A stretch of DNA of 30,109 nt from JALSRY01 sp964428275 (GTDB lineage Bacteria; Planctomycetota; Phycisphaerae; UBA1845; Fen-1342), in the NCBI GenBank assembly GCA_964428275.1, contig CAYRXN010000056.1, forward strand, positions 1-30,109, read 5' to 3'. Below are positions 23,842 through 30,109 of this stretch, piece by piece (the stretch's first letter is position 1; every line of letters starts with the position of its first letter). A program made the position numbers and the translations under genes. The notes below the pieces were generated by a model. That model did no database searches. It was not told where the DNA came from and saw only the letters and a program-made list of their open reading frames with translations.

Positions 23842-25152
23842 TCAGGCCCCCGCCACGATTTCCGGCTGGGGGATCGGGACGATGAAACGTCCGCCCGCGT
23901 CGGCGTAGGCGGCCTGCTGGCGCATGATTTCGTCCTTGAAGTTCCACGCGAGAATCAGCGCGTAGTCGGGCCGGCGTTCGAGCAGGGCCTCGGTCGGTTC
24001 GATCGGGATGCGCACGCCCGGCACGTACTTGCCCTGTTTGTGTACGTTGCGGTCCACGACGAATTCGATCGTGTCGGCGTCGGCCCCGATGTAGTTGAGC
24101 ATGATCGTGCCCTTGGCCGCGGCCCCGTACGCCGCGATCCGGGCCCCGCGGGCCTTCAGGTCGGCCAGCAGCGCCCGCATGCGCTTGCGGAACGTCTCGA
24201 CGCGCCCGGCGAAATCGCGGTAGTACGCCGGCTGGTCCAGCCCGTCGCGCCGCTCCGCGTCGAGCATCGCGCGAACCCGCTCGCCCACCCGCTCGACCGG
24301 CTCGACGTAGAGCCGCAACGATCCACCGTGAATACTCAGCCGGCGGATGTCGTTGAGATACAGGCCGTGGCGGCGGAACAACGCGTCGAGCGCCGTCACG
24401 GAGAAATAGCACAGGTGTTCGTGGTAGATCGTGTCGAACTCGCCGTGATCGATCAGGTCGCGCACGTAGGGCACTTCGATCACCGCGACGCCGTTGTCGG
24501 CCAGCAGCGTGCGGATACCCTGCACGAACCCGTTGGTATCGGCCACGTGGGCCAGCACGTTGTTGGCGATGATCACGTCGGCCCGGTGCCCCTCGTCGCG
24601 CAGCTTTTGCGCGAGGCCCAGCCCGAAGAACGTGCACATCGTCGGTACGCCCTTTTCCTCGGCGGCGCGGGCGGGGCCCTCGGCCGGGTCGATGCCGAGC
24701 ACCGGAACGCCGTGCTCGACGAAGTTCTTGAGCAGGTAGCCGTCGTTGCTGGCCAGCTCGACGACCAGGCTCTCGGCGCCGAGGCCGCGCGATTCGATCA
24801 GTTCCAGGGCATTGGCCCGCGAGTGTTCCAACAGCGTGTCCGAGAACGACGAGTAGTACGGGTAATCCTCGCAGAACAGCTTCTCGGGCGGCACCGTTTC
24901 GAGAATCTGCATCAGCCCGCACGCCGGGCAGAACGCGACTTCGAGCGCGAACCGTTTGTCCGGCTCGGCGAGCCCTTCTGCCGGCACGAACCCGTCCGAG
25001 AGCGGCATCATCCCCAGATCGAGCACCGGTTCGAGCCCGGTGCGGCTGCAACTGCGACAGGCCGCGGCGCGGCACTTCTCCGCGAAGGCAGCGTCGGCAC
25101 TCGACACGGTGCACTGGCCGACTGCGGGCGATCGGGTCGTCTGGTCTGGCAT
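23842..25152 (-). CDS. SAM-dependent sugar C-methyltransferase
   Basis: A 436-residue three-domain C-methyltransferase, more canonical than the pair at 14825-17301. The zinc ribbon cysteines are at about C32, C35, C75 and C78 (CRSC, CPAC), followed by GLMQ as is usual in the family. The SAM motif is VELASNDGYLL (about 131-141). The active-site motif YHEHLCYF has the Y-x-E-H arrangement described for TcaB9, and the C-terminal Rossmann motif is IAAYGAAAKGTIMLNY. The ATG at 25152 has a strong GAGGA 6 nt upstream. Upstream lie an NAD-dependent epimerase/dehydratase and rfbF, together suggesting synthesis of a C-methyl branched deoxysugar. The 437-nt spacer before it is filled by a microrepeat array. 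Confidence 0.94.
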   Translation of the reverse strand: MPDQTTRSPAVGQCTVSSADAAFAEKCRAAACRSCSRTGLEPVLDLGMMPLSDGFVPAEGLAEPDKRFALEVAFCPACGLMQILETVPPEKLFCEDYPYYSSFSDTLLEHSRANALELIESRGLGAESLVVELASNDGYLLKNFVEHGVPVLGIDPAEGPARAAEEKGVPTMCTFFGLGLAQKLRDEGHRADVIIANNVLAHVADTNGFVQGIRTLLADNGVAVIEVPYVRDLIDHGEFDTIYHEHLCYFSVTALDALFRRHGLYLNDIRRLSIHGGSLRLYVEPVERVGERVRAMLDAERRDGLDQPAYYRDFAGRVETFRKRMRALLADLKARGARIAAYGAAAKGTIMLNYIGADADTIEFVVDRNVHKQGKYVPGVRIPIEPTEALLERRPDYALILAWNFKDEIMRQQAAYADAGGRFIVPIPQPEIVAGA

Positions 25153-25189
25153 GGCTTTCCTCTGCGTGGGCCGGCGAGGCGAAACGAGG

Positions 25190-25536
25190 CACGAAGGCCA
25201 AGGGACGTAGGGGCGAAGGGGTCAGGCACCGAAGGGCCATTCGGCATTCACAAAGGGATCAAGGGATTCAGGGATTGAGGGATCAAGGGACACGGGTACG
25301 AAGGCCAAGGGACGTAGGGACTGAGGGACGCAGGGACGAAGGGATCGGGCACCGAAGGGCCATTCGGCATTCGCCATTTGCCATTCGCCATTCACAAAGG
25401 GATTCAGGGATTGAGGGATCAAGGGACACGGGTACGAAGGCCAAGGGACGCAGGGACGAAGGGATCGGGCACCGAAGGGCCCTTCGGCATTCGCCATTCG
25501 TCATTCGCAATCTGTCACCTTCGTTCCCCATTCGAA
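25190..25536. repeat. Composite direct-repeat array built from octamers and heptamers; occupies the 437-nt spacer
   Basis: Two full repeat units and a partial third begin with CGAAGGCC at 25192, 25299 and 25435, giving spacings of 107 and 136 bp. Each unit is itself made of 8-bp words of the form NNAGGGAY (for example TCAGGGAT, TGAGGGAT, CAAGGGAC, GCAGGGAC) followed by 7-bp words of the form ATTCGCC (ATTCGGC, ATTTGCC, ATTCACA, ATTCGTC). The units differ mainly by gain or loss of whole words: three extra heptamers and about two extra octamers in unit 2, one fewer octamer elsewhere. The array fills most of 25153-25589 between the epimerase stop and the methyltransferase start. The short open frames across it have repetitive translations and no ribosome sites, so I do not call genes there. 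Confidence 0.9.
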
Positions 25537-25589
25537 CAGGGCCGCGGATGGCTGGCGGCTCGGGCGACGCGTTGACACGCGAGAGGTGC

Positions 25590-26636
25590 CTAACCAGCCA
25601 CCGCGGCTTTTTCCTCACAGATGCGCAGATCGGAGTCCAGGATTCCCTTCTCGATCAGCATCCGAATATGGGCGATCCGCTGGAAGCGCTGTCCCTCGAA
25701 CTCCTCCAGCGTCAGACCGATGCGTTTGTACGCCTCATACAGCTCTTGCGCGCCGCGCCGGGCCGTCCACTGCGGGCGAAACTCCGGCAGCACCTGCCGA
25801 ATCCGGTCGCAGTTGACTCGGTAATTCCGCTTGTCCGGGCCGGCGTTGTCGGCAAAAGTCAGCGCGCAGCCGGGCACCGTCTCGGCCACGATCTGGGCGA
25901 TCTCGCGCACGCGGAAGTTCTCCTCCGTGCGCCCGACGTTCAGCGCCACGTTGTGGATCGCGTCGCGCGGGGCCTTGAGCACGGCGACGAACGCCCGCGA
26001 GATGTCTTCGATGTGCACGATCGGCCGCCAGGGGCTGCCGTCGCTCTTGAGCATGATCTTGCCCGTCGTCACCGCCCACGCGACCAGGTTGTTGAGCACC
26101 AGATCGAAGCGGATGCGCGGCGAGACGCCGTAGGCGGTGGCGTTGCGCAGGAACGTCGGCGAGAAGCCGTCGTTGGCCAGCTGGGACACGTCGCGCTCGG
26201 TGAGAACCTTCGATTCGCCATAGGGCGTGACGGGGTTGAACGCCGAGTCCTCGTCGAGGAAGTCCTGGCCGGCGGCGCCGTAGTTGCTGCACGACGAGGA
26301 GAACACGTACCGCCGCGCGCCGGCCTGCCTGGCCAGCTCCGCGAGCCGGACCGACGCCTTGTGGTTGATCTCATAGGTGAGCTTGGGGTTGAGATCGCCC
26401 AGCGGGTCGTTGGAGAGGCCCGCCAGGTGCAGCACCGCGTCGATGCCGCGCAGGTCGTCGAGCGTCACGTCGCGCACGTCCTTGCGGATCGTGGGCACCT
26501 CGACCATCCCATCGCCGAACGTGCACCGGCGATAGAGGTCGCTGTCGAGTCCGACGACCTCGAACCCCTCGCGCAGCAGCATGGGGGTGAGGATCGTTCC
26601 GATGTAGCCGAGGTGTCCGGTGACCAGTACGCGCAC
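25590..26636 (-). CDS. NAD-dependent epimerase/dehydratase (extended SDR)
   Basis: A 348-residue nucleotide-sugar SDR. The dinucleotide motif GHLGYIG is at about residues 7-13, HLAGLSNDP marks the strand-4 region, SSSCSNYG is the catalytic serine region, and the catalytic pair is in YGESK (Y139, K143). It lacks any sequence that fixes the reaction: 4,6-dehydratase, 3- or 4-epimerase and 4-ketoreductase are all possible. The GTG start at 26636 is supported by GGGAG about 9 nt upstream, overlapping the end of rfbF, whose stop is only 4 nt away, so the two are translationally coupled. With rfbF and a C-methyltransferase it probably makes a CDP-linked branched or deoxy sugar (inference). Confidence 0.92.
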   Translation of the reverse strand: MRVLVTGHLGYIGTILTPMLLREGFEVVGLDSDLYRRCTFGDGMVEVPTIRKDVRDVTLDDLRGIDAVLHLAGLSNDPLGDLNPKLTYEINHKASVRLAELARQAGARRYVFSSSCSNYGAAGQDFLDEDSAFNPVTPYGESKVLTERDVSQLANDGFSPTFLRNATAYGVSPRIRFDLVLNNLVAWAVTTGKIMLKSDGSPWRPIVHIEDISRAFVAVLKAPRDAIHNVALNVGRTEENFRVREIAQIVAETVPGCALTFADNAGPDKRNYRVNCDRIRQVLPEFRPQWTARRGAQELYEAYKRIGLTLEEFEGQRFQRIAHIRMLIEKGILDSDLRICEEKAAVAG

Positions 26637-26640
26637 TGTG

Positions 26641-27411
26641 CTACTCCCATGTTTTCCAGGGGGCGTCGCCGGCTTCCCACAAGTCCTGGAGCAGGCGTTT
26701 GTCCCGCAAGGTGTCCATACATTGCCAGAAGCCGTCGTGCCGATACGCGACGAGCTGGCCGTCGGCGGCCAGCCGCTCCATCGGCTCGCGCTCCCACTGC
26801 GTGTCGTCCCCGTCGATGTAGTCGAACACCCCCGGTTCGAGTACGAAGAACGCCCCGTTGATCCACCCTTCGGCGGTCTGGGGCTTCTCGGAAAACTCCC
26901 GGACGAGATCGCCGTCGAAGACCATGTGTCCGAACCGGGCGGGGGGCCGCACCGCGGTCACGGTGGCGAGCTTGCCGTGGGCCCGGTGGAACTCGATCAG
27001 CTTGTGGATGTTCACGTCGGAGACGCCGTCGCCCCAGGTCAGCATGAAAGTGCTGTTCCCGAGGTAGGGGGCCAGGCGTTTGATCCGCCCGCCGGTGAGG
27101 GTGTCGATGCCCGTGTCGATCAGGTCCACTTTCCAGTCCGGCGAACCGTTGGTGTGCCGAAGCACGTCGCCGGTTCGCACGTGGACGGTGAGGTTGCTCT
27201 CCAGCGAGCAGTACTCGACCATGTATTTCTTGATGTAGTTGCCCTTGTATCCCAGGGCGATTACGAACTCGTTGAAGCCGTAACCCGCGTAGTGCTTCAT
27301 GATGTGCCACAGGATCGGGCGGCCGCCGATCTCGACCATCGGCTTGGGGCGGATGTCGGTTTCTTCGGCGAGGCGCGTTCCCACGCCTCCGGCCAGAATT
27401 GCGACTTTCAT
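26641..27411 (-). CDS. rfbF: Glucose-1-phosphate cytidylyltransferase
   Basis: Makes CDP-D-glucose from glucose-1-phosphate and CTP, the entry to CDP-dideoxysugar and CDP-branched-sugar pathways. The 256-residue protein is the normal length. Visible are the nucleotide-binding ILAGGVGTRLAEET (about 5-18), RPKPMVEIGGRPILWHIMK, the family-specific MLTWGDGVSDV metal-binding region, EKPQTAEGWINGAFFVLEP and FWQCMDTLRDK, all characteristic of RfbF rather than RmlA. The ATG at 27411 has GAAAGG about 10 nt upstream; the 74 additional in-frame codons upstream are arginine-rich shadow. No CDP-glucose 4,6-dehydratase (rfbG) with its own recognisable sequence is in the window, so the neighbouring SDR may fill that role or the gene may be elsewhere. 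Confidence 0.96.
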   Translation of the reverse strand: MKVAILAGGVGTRLAEETDIRPKPMVEIGGRPILWHIMKHYAGYGFNEFVIALGYKGNYIKKYMVEYCSLESNLTVHVRTGDVLRHTNGSPDWKVDLIDTGIDTLTGGRIKRLAPYLGNSTFMLTWGDGVSDVNIHKLIEFHRAHGKLATVTAVRPPARFGHMVFDGDLVREFSEKPQTAEGWINGAFFVLEPGVFDYIDGDDTQWEREPMERLAADGQLVAYRHDGFWQCMDTLRDKRLLQDLWEAGDAPWKTWE

Positions 27412-27911
27412 GCTACGCACCTTTCGGGGCCGTGCCAAATCACGAACGACGGAAGCACCCGGCCGGCGCCGTCGTTCGCAAGCCCTTATCTGTAAACGGG
27501 TTGCGCGCGGTTCGGGCAGACTCCGTCCCCGTCGGCGGCGCCGCTCTTCCTGGCGCAACCGATTGGGAATAAAGATGTTACGTTTCAGATCCGCCGCAGC
27601 GGGGTGTCTGCGCCGGACCGTCGAAAGGTCCACTCGCGCGCATCGCGCGTCCGCACGCGCAACGGTAGCCCAGACCTCTCATCGTCCATATCGCTCGAGC
27701 GGGTTACGCGTAGATTCGGGTGCCACGCAGATTGGACAAACGGCTGTGCCGAGTGTCCCGCCGGCCAGCGCATGGGGATCCGCGCTGCCGGTTTCGCGGT
27801 TTCCGAGTCGCCCGAGCACGGAAACGCGCATTGATCGCAGCACCCGAAGTCTCACGAACGCCGTCGCCGGGCTCCTCTTGCGACCCAGGCGACTCGACCG
27901 GCTTCGTGACG
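27412..27911. other. 500-nt spacer without a gene
   Basis: Lies between the stop of the first Cys-ribbon protein and the rfbF start. It contains the rfbF Shine-Dalgarno, the leader hairpin at 27443-27478 and a short CGCGCG-rich palindrome near 27635-27649. Open frames across it on both strands are arginine-rich and lack ribosome sites. A promoter for the sugar-modification block is expected here, but I found no convincing -35/-10 pair. Confidence 0.6.
27443..27478 (-). promoter_or_regulatory. Hairpin in the rfbF leader
   Basis: Ten-bp perfect arms (CGAACGACGG and CCGTCGTTCG) flank a 16-nt GC-rich loop, 32-67 nt upstream of the rfbF ATG. One further outward pair would be G-U in the minus-strand RNA. 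No U-run follows, so it is not a classic terminator; a leader structure controlling the sugar-modification block is possible. Confidence 0.4.
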
Positions 27912-28292
27912 CTACGCGTGCGTGCGATAGTTCATCTGACCCCAAACATGTGGCCGCCAGGCCTGCACGGACTCTTCGGTACGGCTGCGCAGGAACATCG
28001 CCGTGATGAGCAGCGTCCCGCCGGCCGTCAGCAGCCCGAAAGCCTCCATTCCCGAACGTACCACAAAGGCGGCCAAGACCTCTGTTATCAGACCCAACAT
28101 CGCCATCGCCGAGGCGTAGCCGACCCGGGAGGCGTGTTCCTTGCGCCGATAAATGGCTTCACGGTCCGCCCGGTTGGCGCACGGGAGGCAGTAGGCGCGA
28201 ATGTCCGGCGTCTCGCCGTCGTAGCCGTGGAGGATGCGCACCTGCGCAGGCGCCCCGCAGCTACAACAGCGCTGGCTTCCAAGCTGAGACAT
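27912..28292 (-). CDS. Small membrane protein with N-terminal Cys ribbon, copy 1
   Basis: A 126-residue protein of unknown function. The N-terminal 40 residues carry two CxxC pairs (C9/C12 and C35/C38) around the sequence QVRILHGYDGETPDIRAY, expected to bind zinc or another metal on the cytoplasmic side. A charged linker (RADREAIYRRKEHASR) follows, then two hydrophobic segments (about 57-78 and 84-101) and a short polar tail. It is a clear paralogue of the next gene upstream (28374-28736), sharing the spacing of both Cys pairs and the [IV]RIL-type core. The ATG at 28292 has a GGGGAAG Shine-Dalgarno about 9-13 nt upstream. I do not recognise the family. The order ribbon then two membrane helices could suit a sensor or adaptor, which is conjecture. 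Confidence 0.78.
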   Translation of the reverse strand: MSQLGSQRCCSCGAPAQVRILHGYDGETPDIRAYCLPCANRADREAIYRRKEHASRVGYASAMAMLGLITEVLAAFVVRSGMEAFGLLTAGGTLLITAMFLRSRTEESVQAWRPHVWGQMNYRTHA

Positions 28293-28351
28293 CGTTTCAC
28301 TTCCCCTTCAAACGAGTGCGATGACACAAATAACCTGTAATAAGACGACAC

Positions 28352-28375
28352 GATTCGCCAACAGCGGGGCGAATC
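28352..28375 (-). terminator. Hairpin at the stop codon of Cys-ribbon copy 2
   Basis: GATTCGCC and GGCGAATC form a perfect 8-bp stem with an 8-nt loop. On the minus strand it begins within the TGA stop codon of the 28374-28736 gene, and T-rich sequence (GTCTTATTACAGGTTATTTG) follows shortly after. It could be a terminator or attenuator that lowers expression of the downstream paralogue. The missing tight U-run leaves this uncertain. Confidence 0.5.
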
Positions 28376-28736
28376 AACCGCGTGTGTTGACGGTCGACCG
28401 GACGTTGCGCAGCGTAAGAGCCGATAGAATGAAAGAAACGCCCGCGAGAACCACCAACCAGTGCCCATAACTAAAGACGACGTTCTTATGCCAAAGGCGC
28501 GGAATATCCGCGAAAATCACAAATATCGTGCCGGCCGCGAACAGGCCGGCGACCCCCGCGAGCAGGATCGCGAAGAAGACAACGGGCCCTTGCCGGCGAG
28601 CGCCTCCCGCGGGAGACGCATCTGCACAGGCGATGCACAGGTGCCGAAGAAGCGGCACGTCGCCGGCGTAGCCGGACAGCACGCGCACGCGTGCGCGGGT
28701 TCCGCACCACTCGCATTGCCGGGTTCCGTTGTCCAT
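28374..28736 (-). CDS. Small membrane protein with N-terminal Cys ribbon, copy 2
   Basis: A 120-residue paralogue of the 27912-28292 protein. CxxC pairs are at C8/C11 and C34/C37 around RVRVLSGYAGDVPLLRHL. A short Gly/Ala/Arg linker follows, then two hydrophobic segments (about 51-75 and 91-109) and a short tail. Shared positions between the two copies include CG-x2-A-x-VR-[IV]-L-x-GY-x-G-x2-P and the final C-x-x-CA. The linker and the loop between helices differ, so the duplication is not recent. The ATG at 28736 has GGCGGAG close upstream. The long spacer before it (843 nt) suggests its own promoter. Function unknown. Confidence 0.78.
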   Translation of the reverse strand: MDNGTRQCEWCGTRARVRVLSGYAGDVPLLRHLCIACADASPAGGARRQGPVVFFAILLAGVAGLFAAGTIFVIFADIPRLWHKNVVFSYGHWLVVLAGVSFILSALTLRNVRSTVNTRG

Positions 28737-29579
28737 TGCTCCGCCTGTACCGATAGCTCCGCCTGCGCGCGAGCAGTTGGCGCACCCCGAAACGCAACAC
28801 CCTGTTCAGGTGCCGCTTTCTCCGCGTTTTGGTGGGATCGCCGTTGCCTAAGCGGGATACCCGCTTGTTAAACAATCCCCAACATTCGCCCGAACGCAAA
28901 AAGCTTACAACCGGTTATGGGCGGAATCAAGTTAATCGCACCAGAAAAACCCGAAATAGACGGCGCGCGGAATACGCGGCCGTTTTCTCACTTCCGGGTT
29001 GTCAAAATAGGCAACGTGGTTTCCGCGACCGCCTTGTTGACAACTTTCTATGCGAATGTGTGCGTGCAGTTAAAATACCTGCGTTTGTGGCATGACGCAA
29101 AATGTAAGTCTGCTAGCGCTGTGCGTCGTTGCTGTGCGGGAACGCCCTTTGGGGCAGGCAACGAACCTTGTCCGGGAAACCAGGTCGGTTCGTTACGCAG
29201 CTCCGGCGGTGCGCTGCACGACGGGGACGTGCTGCGGTGGCGGGCATCGGCGGACGAAAATGGGCAATGCGGGAATTTTTCCGGAAATTTTGCAGGGGCT
29301 CGTGGCGCCCGCCCGAGTGTCACGGAGGCGCAGGCGCACCGGGGGACGCAAGTCCCCGCCTCGTGCGTGCGACCGCACGCCGCAGGTCGAGGGGCTGGTC
29401 CTGTTTCCGGACGGGTTCGGATGACGAGCGCCCGTCTGGCAATGGTCCGAGAGCTTCGACCGACGGGCAATCGCCGCCGGCCGAAGCTCTCGGTCGGGTG
29501 GGTGAGCGGAATTGCATCCGGCGAGCGGCCCGCATCGCCGCCGCTGGCGACGATGCGGCCGCGTCATGCGTGCCTCGTT
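28737..29579. other. 843-nt spacer without a gene, with several inverted repeats
   Basis: No open frame here has protein-like composition or a ribosome site. Contents: a perfect AAGCGGG/CCCGCTT hairpin with a 3-nt loop (28850-28866), an inverted repeat GTTGTCAA/TTGACAAC (28998-29005 and 29037-29044), a GGGGAC/GTCCCC palindrome with a GCAA loop (29342-29357) and the strong hairpin at 29447-29493. About 28870-29110 is clearly richer in A and T than the rest of the window and may hold the promoter of the Cys-ribbon genes, but I could not find a confident -35/-10 pair on the minus strand. Confidence 0.65.
29447..29493 (-). terminator. Long hairpin downstream of the dockerin protein gene
   Basis: A 12-bp perfect outer stem (CCGAGAGCTTCG with CGAAGCTCTCGG), then two 3-bp blocks, each preceded by an A-C mismatch on the plus strand. 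In the minus-strand RNA both mismatches become U-G wobble pairs, giving a continuous 20-bp helix with a 7-nt loop. It lies 87 nt after the stop codon at 29580. No U-run follows, so it may act as a Rho-associated or transcript-end structure rather than a textbook intrinsic terminator. Confidence 0.65.
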
Positions 29580-30109
29580 CTAGTGCGTCGGGCAATCCTG
29601 GCCGTAGACGGCCAGCAGGATCGACAGATCGGAAAGGCCGATCTCACCATCCCCGTCAAGATCGCCGTCTTCAGCGCTCATGCCGGTCTGACCATAGTTG
29701 GCCAGCAGGATCGACAAATCGCCCAGCCCGATCGTGCCGTCGCCGTCGAGATCCTCGGGGCAGTCGTTGCCCGAAGCCGTGACGGTCAGCGTTGCGGCGT
29801 CGGAGGTGATCGCGCACTGCGCGCCGAGCTGGTACGTGATGACGCAGTCGAACTGGGCGCCGTCGTCGCCGAGCTCCGTGGGACTGATGCCCAGCGAGGT
29901 GGATTGCGTGCCGGAGAAGCGGCCGCCATCGCTCAGCTCGACCCCGTTCATCCGCCACTGGTAGTCGTAAAGGATGTTGTTCTCCACCTGCACCGAGAAA
30001 ATGGCCAGGTCGCCCTCCGTTACCGTGACATCCTGCGGCTGGGTGAGGATGTTGGCGACGTCCGTGTCGACCAGGAGTTCGGAGTCGTTGGACGTCACGG
30101 TGCAGTCGT
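29580..30109 (-). CDS. Partial secreted protein: Ig-like domain and C-terminal dockerin
   Basis: C-terminal 175 codons or so of a protein continuing beyond the right edge; the frame is open to the last base, and the residues before the internal GTG (DCTVTSND) look like the end of a preceding Ig-like domain, so no start is in view. About the first 110 residues form an Ig-like I-set domain (ILTQPQDVTVTEGDLAIFSV, YQWRMNGVELSDGG, FDCVITYQ, AATLTV). The last 60 form a dockerin-type Ca-binding pair (DLDGDGTIGLGDLSILLANY and DLDGDGEIGLSDLSILLAVY). The dockerin resembles the one ending the 17334-21317 protein. It is an exported protein of unknown role, probably unrelated in transcription to the polysaccharide genes because of the long spacer and hairpin that follow. 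Confidence 0.88.
   Translation of the reverse strand, partial: DCTVTSNDSELLVDTDVANILTQPQDVTVTEGDLAIFSVQVENNILYDYQWRMNGVELSDGGRFSGTQSTSLGISPTELGDDGAQFDCVITYQLGAQCAITSDAATLTVTASGNDCPEDLDGDGTIGLGDLSILLANYGQTGMSAEDGDLDGDGEIGLSDLSILLAVYGQDCPTH

Noticed and set aside
25190..25536. CRISPR array
   Set aside because: The repeats are 100 bp or longer, built of 7-8 bp words, with no regular repeat-spacer alternation and no cas genes.
25222..25618. Short open frames across the microrepeat array
   Set aside because: Their translations only restate the repeat words, and no ribosome site precedes them.
29000..29005. Perfect TTGACA on the minus strand as a promoter for the Cys-ribbon genes
   Set aside because: The sequence 17 nt downstream is CGGCCG, not a -10 box.
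29037..29042. Perfect TTGACA as a plus-strand -35 box
   Set aside because: No -10-like hexamer at 16-18 nt, and no plus-strand gene follows; it is one arm of an inverted repeat.
1..30109. tRNA, rRNA, insertion sequences or attachment sites
   Set aside because: No cloverleaf, rRNA core sequence, transposase frame or paired terminal repeat was recognised on reading both strands.

Overview
The window is GC-rich, and every gene I can support lies on the minus strand, so transcription runs from high to low coordinates. It looks like a planctomycete, most likely Phycisphaerae-like. The evidence is the pair of secreted proteins ending in Ca-binding dockerin repeats, the high GC, the C-methyltransferase-rich polysaccharide locus, and spacers filled with short palindromes and 7-8 bp microrepeats. 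This placement is an inference from gene style, not from a marker gene.

Layout in transcription order. (1) 30109-29580: C-terminal end of a secreted Ig-like/dockerin protein, followed by a strong hairpin. (2) 28736-27912: two tandem paralogous small membrane proteins, each with an N-terminal four-Cys ribbon. Spacers without genes (843 and 500 bp) lie on either side. (3) 27411-22446: a sugar-modification block of glucose-1-phosphate cytidylyltransferase (rfbF), an NAD-dependent epimerase/dehydratase, a C-methyltransferase and a GT4 glycosyltransferase. An array of 7-8 bp microrepeats splits this block. (4) 22229-17334: a PIG-L deacetylase and a 1327-residue modular secreted dockerin protein. 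(5) 17301-13630: two tandem paralogous C-methyltransferases and a nucleotidyltransferase-fold protein that has lost its catalytic motifs. (6) 13431-8976: a Wzc-type tyrosine autokinase/chain-length regulator and an initiating sugar transferase fused to a degenerate nucleotidyltransferase/beta-helix domain. (7) 8705-5201: a dTDP-L-rhamnose set (rfbC-like, rfbA, rfbB, rfbD). (8) 5064-1: a Wzx-type flippase, three GT2 glycosyltransferases and the start of a membrane protein that may be the Wzy polymerase.

Together these genes describe a Wzx/Wzy-type exopolysaccharide or surface-glycan locus. Nucleotide sugars (dTDP-rhamnose, and probably a CDP- or dTDP-linked C-methyl branched deoxysugar) are made in the cytoplasm. 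The sugar transferase loads the first sugar on the lipid carrier, the GTs extend the unit, the flippase exports it, and the Wzc-like kinase controls chain length. No export porin (Wza) and no complete polymerase are visible here. The most unusual items are the two catalytically degenerate nucleotidyltransferase-fold proteins flanking the kinase, the tandem Cys-ribbon membrane proteins, the octamer-periodic spacer arrays, and a hairpin whose two mismatches become G-U pairs only in the minus-strand RNA.
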